Assembly: GCA_018262245.1 (NCBI GenBank)
Contig: JAGTRV010000007.1
Coordinates: 1-37,327 of the forward strand
Direction: 5' to 3'
Length of the DNA: 37,327 nt
Source of the DNA: Pseudomonadota bacterium
Lineage (GTDB): Bacteria; Pseudomonadota; Gammaproteobacteria; Burkholderiales; Rhodocyclaceae
Of this stretch, positions 7,608 through 15,711 are shown piece by piece; positions within the stretch are counted from its first letter, which is position 1; every line of letters starts with the position of its first letter. A program made the position numbers and the translations under genes. The notes beneath the pieces are model-generated. The model made no database searches, was not told the DNA's origin, and worked only from the letters and a program-made list of their open reading frames with translations.

Positions 7608-8789
7608 ATGAGCGATGAAACCAGGGCGGGCGAGGTGGCGGAACAAGCCGCCACGCCTGAAAAAATACGCAAGGGAAGCGCCAGGCGGGAACGCGGCAAT
7701 CGCACCGGCTTCACCACCGGCGCCTGTTCCGCCGCCGCCGCCCGTGCCGCAACACTCGGCCTACTGCTCAGCGAAGTACCGGACACGGTGATCTGCCGCC
7801 TGCCCAACGGTCAGGAGCAAGCCTTTTCCGTCACCGATGGCTGCGTCGAGGAATCCTCCGGCCTGGCCCATGCCGTGATCATCAAGGATGCCGGCGATGA
7901 CCCGGATGCCACGCATGGCGCGCACATGACGGCCGATGTGCGGCTGTTGCCCGATCGGGCTGGCGAAATCGTCCTCAAGGGCGGTTTCGGCGTCGGCGTC
8001 GTGACCAAGGACGGTCTCGGCCTGGATGTCGGCGGCCCGGCAATCAACCCGGTGCCGCGCCGCAATATCCTCGACAACGTGCGCGCCGTTGCCGGCGAGT
8101 TACTCGACCACGATGGCCTGGAAGTCACCATTTCCGTGCCGGGCGGCGACGAGATGGCGAAAAAGACGCTGAATGCGCGGCTCGGCATCCTCGGCGGTAT
8201 TTCCATCCTCGGCACCACCGGCATCGTCCGTCCCTACTCGACGGCCGCCTTCCGGGCCAGCGTCGTGCAGGCCGTGGATGTGGCCACCAAGCAGGGCCAG
8301 ACCAGCGTCGTTTTCACGACGGGCGGGCGCACCGAGAAATTCGCCATGCGCCAATTGCCGGACCTCGACGAATCCTGTTTCGTCCAGATGGGCGACTTCG
8401 TCAAGGCCGCCTTTAGCAGCGCCATCAAGCACAAGTTGCCCACCGTTTATGTCGGGGCGATGGTCGGCAAGCTGACCAAGATGTGCCAGGGGCTGGCCGT
8501 CACGCACGCCTGGAAGGCCGAGGTCGACCGCGACATCCTGGCCGATTCGGCGCGTGAAGTTGGCGCCCCGGATGATCTGATCGAGGAAATCCGCTCGGCC
8601 GAAACCGCGCGCTTTGCCGCCGAACGGCTGGCCAGTCTCGGTCTTGCCGTGACTTTTCATCGCCAACTGGCCATCAAGGCCATCCGCAGCCTCAAGGGCC
8701 AGTACCCCGGCAATTACCGCCTGGCCGTGCTGGTCTGCGATTTCGAAGGTCAATTTATTTGTCGGGTGAATGAAGATGAAGCGCTCTGA
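7608..8789 (+). CDS. cbiD: CbiD, cobalt-precorrin-5B C1-methyltransferase
   Basis: A 393-residue protein. I choose the ATG at 7608 (MSDETRAGEVAEQ); an in-frame ATG at 7539 lies inside cobH and is unlikely. The diagnostic motif RTGFTTGACSAAAARAA follows a basic N-terminal extension of about 30 residues, with INPVPRRNI and TGIVRPYSTAAF further in. CbiD carries out C1 methylation in the anaerobic pathway, so with CbiX and CbiG it shows this operon uses the early-cobalt route. The 3' end overlaps the cbiE-cbiT gene by 20 bp. Confidence 0.95.
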   Translation: MSDETRAGEVAEQAATPEKIRKGSARRERGNRTGFTTGACSAAAARAATLGLLLSEVPDTVICRLPNGQEQAFSVTDGCVEESSGLAHAVIIKDAGDDPDATHGAHMTADVRLLPDRAGEIVLKGGFGVGVVTKDGLGLDVGGPAINPVPRRNILDNVRAVAGELLDHDGLEVTISVPGGDEMAKKTLNARLGILGGISILGTTGIVRPYSTAAFRASVVQAVDVATKQGQTSVVFTTGGRTEKFAMRQLPDLDESCFVQMGDFVKAAFSSAIKHKLPTVYVGAMVGKLTKMCQGLAVTHAWKAEVDRDILADSAREVGAPDDLIEEIRSAETARFAAERLASLGLAVTFHRQLAIKAIRSLKGQYPGNYRLAVLVCDFEGQFICRVNEDEAL

Positions 8790-10062
8790 TCAATGTGCCT
8801 TGATTGGCATTCTCGATGACGGCTGGTCGGGTTTGTCCGAAACCGCCCGCCAGCGTCTGGCAGCGGCCGATATCGTGATTGGTGCCGGGCGGACGCTGGA
8901 ACTAGTTCGCCCGCACTTGTCCGCCGGTACAACCCTGAAGGACATGAACGGCGCGCTCGGCCAGGTTGGCGGCTGGATACTGGCTGCCCGTGACGCCGGC
9001 CAAACGGTGGCCGCACTGGCCACCGGCGACCCGCTCTGCCACGGCATCGCCTCGTGGCTGACCGGTAAACTGGGGCGTGACGGATTCGACATCCTGCCGG
9101 CAGTATCGACCTTGCAACTGGCCTTTGCCCGTTTCAAGACGCCATGGCAGGACATCAAGATTGCCACCTGCCACAGCGCCGATGCCGGCGAATGGTTTGT
9201 CGGCGCCACTCCGGCCCACGGCCTCTACAAACTGATGCGGACCATCGCCCGGCATCCGCGCGTCGCGCTCTTTACCGGCCCGGAAAACACGCCGGCCCGG
9301 CTGGCCCGGGCGCTGATCACCGCCGGTTACGGTGATGACACCAAGCTGTCGATCGCCTGTCGTCTTTTGCTGGCCGATGAGCAGGTCTTCGCTGGCCTAA
9401 GCCCCGCCGAGGCCGCGACCATGGAGTTCCCGCAGCCGAACGTCGTGCTGGTCGAACGGGTAGCGGAGGCGCCCCGGCCGAGCTTTGGCCTGGAAGATTT
9501 GGAATACATCCAGCGCTCGCCGGAAAAAGGCCTGATCACCAAGCAGGAAGCCCGTGCGCTGTCGCTGGCCAAGCTGCGCCTCGCACCCGATGCCGTCGTC
9601 TGGGAGATCGGCGCCGGTTCCGGCTCGGTCGGCCTCGAATGCGCCCGGCTGGCCCCGTTCGGCCATGTCTGGGCGATCGAGAAAAATGAAGGCGATGCCG
9701 CCAATGCCCGGGCCAATGCTGAACGTTTCCGCGTCGGCAACTACACGCTGAGCGAAGGCAAGGCCCCGGCGCAGCTCGATAGCTGGCCAGACCCGGATGC
9801 CGTCTTCATCGGCGGCTCCGGCGGCGAACTGGCCGAGTTGATCAAGCTGATCCTCGGGCGCCTGAAGCCGGGTGGCCGGCTGATCATGAATTTCGTCACG
9901 CTGGAAAACCTCGCCACGGCCACGGCAACGCTCAAGGAGTGCGGCGCCACCTGGGATGTCGTCCAGCTTCAGGCCAGCCGCAGCCAGCCCATTCTCGACA
10001 TGCACCGGATGGCCGCGCAGAACCCGGTGTGGATTGTTAGCGCAAGCAAGGAAAATCTATGA
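8770..10062 (+). CDS. cobL: CbiE-CbiT fusion: precorrin-6Y C5,15-methyltransferase (decarboxylating)
   Basis: A 430-residue two-domain enzyme. Residues 1-228 form the CbiE-type tetrapyrrole methylase (DIVIGAGRTLEL, ATGDPLCHGI, PAVSTLQLAFA), which methylates C5. Residues 240-430 form the CbiT-type Rossmann methyltransferase with SAM motif WEIGAGSGSVGLE at 278-290, which methylates C15 and decarboxylates the C12 acetate. Two starts are possible, the ATG at 8770 or at 8776; the second is better placed behind GGGTGA. Both lie within cbiD. A fused CobL is common outside enterobacteria. Confidence 0.94.
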   Translation: MKMKRSDQCALIGILDDGWSGLSETARQRLAAADIVIGAGRTLELVRPHLSAGTTLKDMNGALGQVGGWILAARDAGQTVAALATGDPLCHGIASWLTGKLGRDGFDILPAVSTLQLAFARFKTPWQDIKIATCHSADAGEWFVGATPAHGLYKLMRTIARHPRVALFTGPENTPARLARALITAGYGDDTKLSIACRLLLADEQVFAGLSPAEAATMEFPQPNVVLVERVAEAPRPSFGLEDLEYIQRSPEKGLITKQEARALSLAKLRLAPDAVVWEIGAGSGSVGLECARLAPFGHVWAIEKNEGDAANARANAERFRVGNYTLSEGKAPAQLDSWPDPDAVFIGGSGGELAELIKLILGRLKPGGRLIMNFVTLENLATATATLKECGATWDVVQLQASRSQPILDMHRMAAQNPVWIVSASKENL

Positions 10063-10862
10063 CTCAAGCCGCAAAAACCCACGGCAAGCTGATCGGCGCC
10101 TCACTCGGCCCCGGCGATCCCGAACTGATCACCCGCCGTGCCTGGGCCGCCCTTCAATCAGGTGCCCGCTGGCTGTACCCGGTCAAAAAGGCCGAAGAAT
10201 CGTCTTACGCGCTGTCCATCGTCGAACGTGGCGGCATTGCCATTCCGGCGGATGCCGTCGAACTGGTCTTCCCGATGACGCGGGATGCCGAAATCCTGGC
10301 CAAGGCCTGGGTCCGTGCCGCCGAGCGTACCGTCCAACTGCTGGCCGAAGGACGCGATCTGGTTTTCCTGGTCGAAGGCGACGCGTCCACCTTCGCCACC
10401 TTCGGCCACCTCGCCCGCGTCGTCCGCGAGTTGGTACCGCAGATCGAGGTCGAGACCATTCCCGGCGTTTCCTCATTCGCAGCGGCGGCCGCAACCACCG
10501 GTACAACGCTGGCGGAAGAGGACGAAACCTTTGCCATCATTCCGGCCGCTTATGGGGTCGCCGTCATCGACCACCTGCTCGACGAGTTCGACACCCTGGC
10601 CCTGCTCAAGGTCAAACCGCTGGTCGACGAGGTGATCGACCTGCTTGAACGGCGCGACCTGCTCGGCACCTCGGTCTTCATCGAGAAAGTCGGCTCACCG
10701 GATGAGCGGGTGGTGCACGACGTGGCCAGCCTGAAAGGCGAGAAGGTCAATTACCTGTCCCTGCTGCTGGTCCAGAACCCGAAACGCGTCCGCGGCGAAC
10801 TGCGTCGCGGCTGCCGAAAACGCAAGGAAGCCATCGAGTCTTCGCTGGCCGCAATCAACTAG
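10059..10862 (+). CDS. cobI: Precorrin-2 / cobalt-precorrin-2 C20-methyltransferase
   Basis: A 267-residue SAM-dependent methylase (CobI, equivalent to CbiL) acting on factor II/precorrin-2. The motifs are LIGASLGPGDPELITRRAW near the start, LVEGDASTFATF, and TIPGVSSFAAAAATTG. The C-terminus has a basic stretch (KRVRGELRRGCRKRKEA) beyond the catalytic domain. The start overlaps the cobL stop by ATGA. Assignment to C20 rather than another position rests on the GDASTF motif and on the fact that the other methylases of the pathway are already accounted for by neighbours. Confidence 0.93.
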   Translation: MTQAAKTHGKLIGASLGPGDPELITRRAWAALQSGARWLYPVKKAEESSYALSIVERGGIAIPADAVELVFPMTRDAEILAKAWVRAAERTVQLLAEGRDLVFLVEGDASTFATFGHLARVVRELVPQIEVETIPGVSSFAAAAATTGTTLAEEDETFAIIPAAYGVAVIDHLLDEFDTLALLKVKPLVDEVIDLLERRDLLGTSVFIEKVGSPDERVVHDVASLKGEKVNYLSLLLVQNPKRVRGELRRGCRKRKEAIESSLAAIN

Positions 10863-10877
10863 AACGGACGCCACCTC

Positions 10878-11621
10878 ATGAGAATCGCAGTCGTTTCAAT
10901 CACCAAACATGGCATCGCGCTGGCCGGCAAGGTCGTTGCCGCCCTGCCCGGCGCCCAAATCTTCACCCCCGAGAAATTCCGTCGCGAGGCTGAAATCTCG
11001 GCCCCCGGCGCGGCAAACTGCTACGAAGGCAAGGTCGGCGATCAGGTACCGGCGCTGTTTGCCGCCTTCGACGGCATCGTTGCCATCGTCTCGCTGGGCG
11101 CCGTCGTCCGCCTGATCGCGCCGCATTTGAAAAACAAGGAAACCGACCCGGCCGTCGTCGTCATCGACGAAGCCGGCAAGTTCGTCATCCCGATGCTGTC
11201 GGGGCACCTTGGCGGGGCCAATGCCCTGGCCGGCCATCTGGCGACGGCGCTCGATGCCATCCCGGTGCTGACCACCGCCTCCGATGCGCGCCAGACGCTG
11301 GCCGTCGATCTGCTCGGTCGCGAGCTGGGCTGGACCTTTGAGGCGACGCACGATGAAATCGTCCGCTGCAGCGCCGCCATGGTGAACGATGAAGCCGTTG
11401 CGCTGGTTCAGGAAACCGGCAGTACCGACTGGTGGGCCGGACACGCCAATGGCCGCAGCGGACCGTTGCCGGGCAACGTGACGTTGTTCAAGCGGCTGGA
11501 GGAAATCGATCCCAGCCATTTTGCCGCCGTGCTGTGGATCAGCGACCGTGAGATGCCAAATGCGCTGGCTGCCCGCCTGGCCGGCAAACGGGTGGTCTAT
11601 CGCCCGGCGCAAGCCGTATGA
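10878..11621 (+). CDS. cbiG: CbiG N-terminal/central part, cobalt-precorrin-5A hydrolase
   Basis: A 247-residue protein corresponding to the N-terminal and middle domains of CbiG, which opens the delta-lactone of cobalt-precorrin-5A and releases acetaldehyde. Motifs include IAVVSITKHGIALA, VSLGAVVRLIAPHLKNKETDPAVVVID and the strongly conserved MLSGHLGGANALA. The C-terminal CbiG domain is encoded by the next, separate ORF, which overlaps it by four bases (ATGA). It starts 15 bp after cobI. The split is clean, with start and stop codons, so it does not look like a recent frameshift. Confidence 0.93.
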   Translation: MRIAVVSITKHGIALAGKVVAALPGAQIFTPEKFRREAEISAPGAANCYEGKVGDQVPALFAAFDGIVAIVSLGAVVRLIAPHLKNKETDPAVVVIDEAGKFVIPMLSGHLGGANALAGHLATALDAIPVLTTASDARQTLAVDLLGRELGWTFEATHDEIVRCSAAMVNDEAVALVQETGSTDWWAGHANGRSGPLPGNVTLFKRLEEIDPSHFAAVLWISDREMPNALAARLAGKRVVYRPAQAV

Positions 11622-12013
11622 AAATCACCCTCGGTCTCGGTTGCGACCGGAACACGCCAGCGAGCACCATCGCCCAGGCGATTGGCGAAGCGCTGGCGGC
11701 TGCGAATGCCACGCCAGCCGATGTAGCGGGCGTCGCGTCGATTGACCTGAAGGCCGATGAGGTCGGGCTGCTTGAAGTGGCCGCCCAACACGGATGGACG
11801 ATTGATTTCCATCCGGCGGCAGCGCTGGCGGAGGTCGAGGTCCCCAACCCCTCGGAAACAGTCCGCAAATATACCGGCACCCCTTCGGTTTCGGAGGCGG
11901 CGGCCATGCTCGCCGCCCGTGCCGACCAGACCCATTTGATCATCGAAAAACACAAGTTGCGCGGCCCGGACGGGCGTAACGCGACTGTCTCCATTGCAAG
12001 GATTCCAGAATGA
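11618..12013 (+). CDS. cobE: CobE / CbiG C-terminal domain protein
   Basis: A 131-residue stand-alone version of the CbiG C-terminal domain (CobE family). It begins MKITLGLGCDRNTPASTI, the typical GxGCRxGT-like start with Asp-Arg-Asn here, and includes ASIDLKADEVGLLE and PSVSEAAAML. With the preceding ORF it supplies a complete CbiG in two polypeptides. It is translationally coupled on both sides by ATGA overlaps. The exact role of CobE alone is not well defined. The name cobE is used because the domain is separate; calling it cbiG-C would be equally fair. Confidence 0.85.
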   Translation: MKITLGLGCDRNTPASTIAQAIGEALAAANATPADVAGVASIDLKADEVGLLEVAAQHGWTIDFHPAAALAEVEVPNPSETVRKYTGTPSVSEAAAMLAARADQTHLIIEKHKLRGPDGRNATVSIARIPE

Positions 12014-12990
12014 ATGAAACTCAGACGAAAACCGGGAAAATCATGCTCGTCGGCCTCGGCCCGGGCAGCAACGACCACCTGACCGCTCGTGCTCGCGCCG
12101 CCATCGCCGAAGCCGACACGATCATCGGCTACGTTACCTATATCCGCCTGGTGGCCGATCTCGTGGTCGGCAAGGAAGTGATCAAGAAATCGATGACCGA
12201 GGAACTCGACCGGGCCATCGAGTCGCTCGACCGGGCCCGTCAGGGCAAGAAGGTGGCCCTGATTTCATCAGGCGACGCCGGCGTTTACGGCATGGCCGGG
12301 CCGACCTTCGAAGTACTGTTCCAGGCCGGGTGGACGCCGGATTCGGACATTGAAGTCGAGATCATCCCCGGCGCTTCGGCGCTGAACACCTGCGCCGCGC
12401 TGGTCGGCGCCCCGCTGACCCACGACTTCTGCGCCATTTCCCTGTCCGACCTGCTGACACCATGGCCGACCATCGCCCGCCGGCTCGATGCGGTGGCCTA
12501 TGCCGATTTCGTCGTTGCGCTGTACAACCCGAAAAGCGGTCGCCGCACCCAGCAGATCGTCGAGGCGCAGCGCCTGTTCCTGCGCCACCGCGATCCGCAA
12601 ACGCCGGTCGCCATCGTCAAATCCGCCTACCGGCCGAAGCAGCGCATCGAATTCACGACGCTGGAAAAGATGGGCGAGGCTGACATCGGCATGCTGTCGA
12701 CCGTGCTGATTGGCAATTCCAACACCTTCATCAAACATGGCCTGATGGTGACGCCGCGCGGCTATGCGAACAAGTACGCCGTCGAGGCTGGCGAACGCAA
12801 TATCCACGACGGCGAACAGGCTGGCCGCTCGCTGTCCACCGGCCTCAACGGCTGGATGGCGAGCATTCAGGCGAGCGGCAAGAGTGCCGCCGAACTGGCC
12901 ATCGAGCACCGCCTGCCGGAGGACTACATCGCTGCCGTGCTGGCTAGCGAAGTCCCTGCGGAAGGCGAAGCGAACGAGATCGAAGCATGA
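12010..12990 (+). CDS. cobJ: Precorrin-3B / cobalt-precorrin-3 C17-methyltransferase with C-terminal extension
   Basis: A 326-residue protein. Residues about 9-250 are the tetrapyrrole methylase (CobJ/CbiH) with VGLGPGSNDHLTARA, ISSGDAGVYGMAG, EIIPGASALNT and ALYNPKSGRRTQQI; it contracts the ring while methylating C17. Ordinary CbiH is about 240-260 residues, so the last roughly 70 residues (from GRSLSTGLNGWMASIQASG on) are an added helical segment of unknown role. It is the last gene of the operon; the transcript then runs toward the second riboswitch. Confidence 0.93.
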   Translation: MNETQTKTGKIMLVGLGPGSNDHLTARARAAIAEADTIIGYVTYIRLVADLVVGKEVIKKSMTEELDRAIESLDRARQGKKVALISSGDAGVYGMAGPTFEVLFQAGWTPDSDIEVEIIPGASALNTCAALVGAPLTHDFCAISLSDLLTPWPTIARRLDAVAYADFVVALYNPKSGRRTQQIVEAQRLFLRHRDPQTPVAIVKSAYRPKQRIEFTTLEKMGEADIGMLSTVLIGNSNTFIKHGLMVTPRGYANKYAVEAGERNIHDGEQAGRSLSTGLNGWMASIQASGKSAAELAIEHRLPEDYIAAVLASEVPAEGEANEIEA

Positions 12991-13075
12991 CGCCAGCCGG
13001 TGCAGAAATCGCGCCGCTTTGAATTGATGGCTGCCGTCCGGCGCAGCACAAATCGGTCGTTTTGCCGGACAAGCA

Positions 13076-13366
13076 GCAACAGGTGTCTTTGGCTGATTCA
13101 ACGGCCAAAGGTGAAACGGGAACGGGGTGCGTGGCGACTCGATAAAACGAGTGACCACAATGCCCCGGCTGCCCCCGCAACGGTAAGCGAGTGCGGAAGT
13201 GTCAAGGTGCCCCGGCATGGGGTCACCAGCCACTGGTTCGTCACGTGGCGTCCATAGGACGTGCGCGGTCGTGCCGGGAAGGCGACGCTTCAAGACTTGC
13301 CAGCCCGGAGACCGGCCTGTTGCTTCGTGTCGCTGCGCTCAACGGCATGGCGACGATAGGCAACAG
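13076..13366 (+). promoter_or_regulatory. Cobalamin riboswitch upstream of TonB-dependent receptor
   Basis: P1 is an 8-bp helix, GCAACAGG (13076-13083) with CCTGTTGC (13316-13323). A P2 hairpin CTTTGGC/GCCAAAG lies at about 13088-13110, the core GTGAAACGGGAA at 13111-13122, GCTGCCCCCGCAACGGTAAG at 13168-13187 and the B12 box GCCCGGAGACCGGCCTG at 13303-13319. Downstream, GCAACAG at 13360-13366 repeats the 5' P1 strand, so CTGTTGC (13317-13323) can pair either way: a switch helix. The peripheral region 13200-13290 is longer than in the first riboswitch. Expected effect: the receptor is shut off when cobalamin is plentiful. Confidence 0.92.
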
Positions 13367-13400
13367 ACCGTCTGCGGGGAAGCAGATGGCGGCATTTGAA

Positions 13401-13419
13401 GCATGGCCCTGCGCCATGC
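13401..13419 (+). other. Hairpin in the receptor leader
   Basis: GCATGGC and GCCATGC, 7-bp arms with a 5-base loop, lie between the riboswitch and the receptor start at 13468. No T-run follows, so it is not a clear terminator; it may be part of the expression platform. Confidence 0.35.
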
Positions 13420-13467
13420 CTTGTCGTCATCCGCAAGCTGACGGTCGAACATGGGAGTTCGATTCAG

Positions 13468-15621
13468 ATGTCAAAAACAGGATTCAGCCGCCAGCGAGCG
13501 AGTGAGCCAGGCACCCCAGTCCATCCAGTCAGGCGGCAGTCTGCCCTGGCACTGACCCTGCTGTCGGCTCATGCCTTGCCGGCCATTGCCGCCGGCCTGC
13601 CGACGCTGCAGGAAGTCACCGTCAGCAGCGGCAGCAAGGACTTGATCGGTATCGCCGAAGCGGCCAGCGAGGGAACGGTCACCGCCAGGCAACTGGCCAA
13701 TCGGCCATTGCTCCGCCCGGCCGAGGTCATGGAAGTCGTACCGGGCATGGTGGTCACCCAGCATTCCGGTGATGGCAAGGCCAACCAGTATTTCCTGCGC
13801 GGCTTCAACCTCGACCATGGCAGCGACTTCTCGACACTGGTCATGGGGATGCCGGTCAACATGGTCAGCCATGCCCATGGCCAAGGCTACATGGACCTCA
13901 ATTTCCTGATCCCGGAACTGGTCAGCACGGTCAAATACAAAAAAGGCGTCTATGGCGCCGAGGATGGCGACTTCGCCACCAGCGGCAGCGCCCGCATCGA
14001 TTACCAGCGCAAGCTGAATGCCCCCTTTGTGGAACTGGGCCTGGGCCAGCACAATTACCGCCGGCTACTCGCGGCCGGCAGCAGCGAATTCAACGGTTTC
14101 AGCCTGCTCGCCGGCGTCGAGCTGGCCGGCAACAATGGCCCCTGGGAGCAACCGGAAAACCTGGCCAAACAAAATGCGGTATTCCGCCTTTCATCCGGCA
14201 CTGCGGCCAACGGTTTTGCCCTCACAGCCATGCTCTACAAGGCCGAGTGGACGGCCTCCGAACACGTGCCGGAGCGCGCCATCAGCAGCGGTGAAATCGG
14301 CCGCTACGGCACGTTGGTCAAAAACGACGGTGGTCAGACTCACCGTTACAGTCTGTCCGGCGAATGGGCTACAACCGATGAAAAAGGTGCCACGCGAGCC
14401 AATTTATACGTCATCGACTACGGCCTCAATCTGTTCTCCGCCCCCTCCGGCTATATCAGCGGTCTGGCCGGCGATCAGCACGAACAAGCCGACGAACGCC
14501 TCGTCCGGGGCGGCGAGCTGCGCCATAGCTGGTTCCTCGGCCCGCAGTTCAAGGACAGCGAACTGATGGCGGGGATTCAGCTGCGCCAGGACCGTATCGC
14601 CAGCGTTGGGCTCTACAACACGGAAAATCGCCAGCGGACCAATACCGTGCGCGAGGACAGAATCACCGAAACGGCGAGCGGGCTGTTCATGGAGATCAAA
14701 ACACAGTGGCTGCCCTGGCTGCGGAGCAGTATCGGTGCACGCTACGACCAGATCCGGGCCGAGGTCATTGCGTTGGGCGGGGCCAACAACATGGAAAACG
14801 GCGGCGATGTGTCGGCCCACCAGGCCAGCCCCAAACTGGGTGCTGTCTTCGGCCCCTTCGCTTTGCTCGGCCCGACCGAGTTTTATGCCAACTGGGGGCA
14901 CGGTTTCCACAGCAACGATGCACGTGGCGCAACGACGAGAACCAACCCGCAGAACGGCGCCTCAATCGATACGCTACCGCTGATCGTCAAGGCCAGGGGC
15001 AGCGAACTAGGCGTTCGTGTCGTCCCCCTTCCCGGCTGGAACAGCAGCCTCGCCATCTGGCAGATGGAACTCGCCTCGGAACTGGTTTTTATTGGCGACG
15101 AAGGTGTGACGGAACCCAAGGGGGCTTCACAACGCAGCGGACTGGAATGGTCCAACTACGTCACCCCGATCCCTGGATTGATCGTCGATGCCGACTTGGC
15201 ACTGTCAAAGGCGCGCTTCAAAACCGAAGTTAACGGTGGGCGCCATGTGCCGAATGCCATTCCGCTAACCGCCTCGCTTGGCTTGACGGTAGACGATGGC
15301 GGACCATGGTTTGGCGGTGTTCGTGTGCGCTACCTTGCGCCCTACAGTCTGGAAGAAACCGGCAGCGAGAAGTCCCAAGCCTTCTGGATGGCTAATCTGA
15401 AGGCGGGCTACCGCTTCAACAAGCAATGGCAGCTGAGTCTTGATGTGTTGAACCTGTTTGACAAAAAAGCCAATGACATCGAGTACTGGGGCGGTGCTTG
15501 CACGCGGAGTGAGGCGACACTGGGAACCGCGGGCTGTGGCGGCGGCTCGCCAATCGATGGCCATCTGGTCCATCCCCTTGAACCGAGGACGGTACGCCTT
15601 GGGCTCAGGGTCAATTTTTAA
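13468..15621 (+). CDS. TonB-dependent outer-membrane receptor under cobalamin riboswitch
   Basis: 717 residues from the ATG at 13468, chosen because GGGAG lies 10 bases upstream and a signal peptide then follows (basic VRRQ, hydrophobic SALALTLLSAHALPAIAA, cleavage near residue 42). A longer in-frame start at 13396 exists but is less likely. The plug domain has LLRPAEVMEVVPGMVVTQHS and YFLRGFNLDHGSDFSTLV; the beta-barrel includes WGHGFHSNDARG and ends in Phe (RLGLRVNF), the usual barrel assembly signal. The sequence is not the classic E. coli BtuB type as far as I can tell. The riboswitch implies a ligand linked to cobalamin: a corrinoid, or cobalt in chelated form (inference). Confidence 0.88.
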   Translation: MSKTGFSRQRASEPGTPVHPVRRQSALALTLLSAHALPAIAAGLPTLQEVTVSSGSKDLIGIAEAASEGTVTARQLANRPLLRPAEVMEVVPGMVVTQHSGDGKANQYFLRGFNLDHGSDFSTLVMGMPVNMVSHAHGQGYMDLNFLIPELVSTVKYKKGVYGAEDGDFATSGSARIDYQRKLNAPFVELGLGQHNYRRLLAAGSSEFNGFSLLAGVELAGNNGPWEQPENLAKQNAVFRLSSGTAANGFALTAMLYKAEWTASEHVPERAISSGEIGRYGTLVKNDGGQTHRYSLSGEWATTDEKGATRANLYVIDYGLNLFSAPSGYISGLAGDQHEQADERLVRGGELRHSWFLGPQFKDSELMAGIQLRQDRIASVGLYNTENRQRTNTVREDRITETASGLFMEIKTQWLPWLRSSIGARYDQIRAEVIALGGANNMENGGDVSAHQASPKLGAVFGPFALLGPTEFYANWGHGFHSNDARGATTRTNPQNGASIDTLPLIVKARGSELGVRVVPLPGWNSSLAIWQMELASELVFIGDEGVTEPKGASQRSGLEWSNYVTPIPGLIVDADLALSKARFKTEVNGGRHVPNAIPLTASLGLTVDDGGPWFGGVRVRYLAPYSLEETGSEKSQAFWMANLKAGYRFNKQWQLSLDVLNLFDKKANDIEYWGGACTRSEATLGTAGCGGGSPIDGHLVHPLEPRTVRLGLRVNF

Positions 15622-15658
15622 GAGGCCGGGGCGATCGGCAGGTTCGAACGCCCCCTCT
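15622..15658 (+). terminator. Possible factor-independent stem-loop after the receptor
   Basis: GGGGCG (15628-15633) pairs with CGCCCC (15649-15654), and flanking GAG/CTC extend the stem. It begins right after the TAA of the receptor gene. No T-run follows, so termination is only suggested. Confidence 0.3.
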
Positions 15659-15711
15659 GCATCACCAAAACTCTGCACAGAGCAAACAGCCCCTGCCCAC
15701 AAGGCCGGGTT

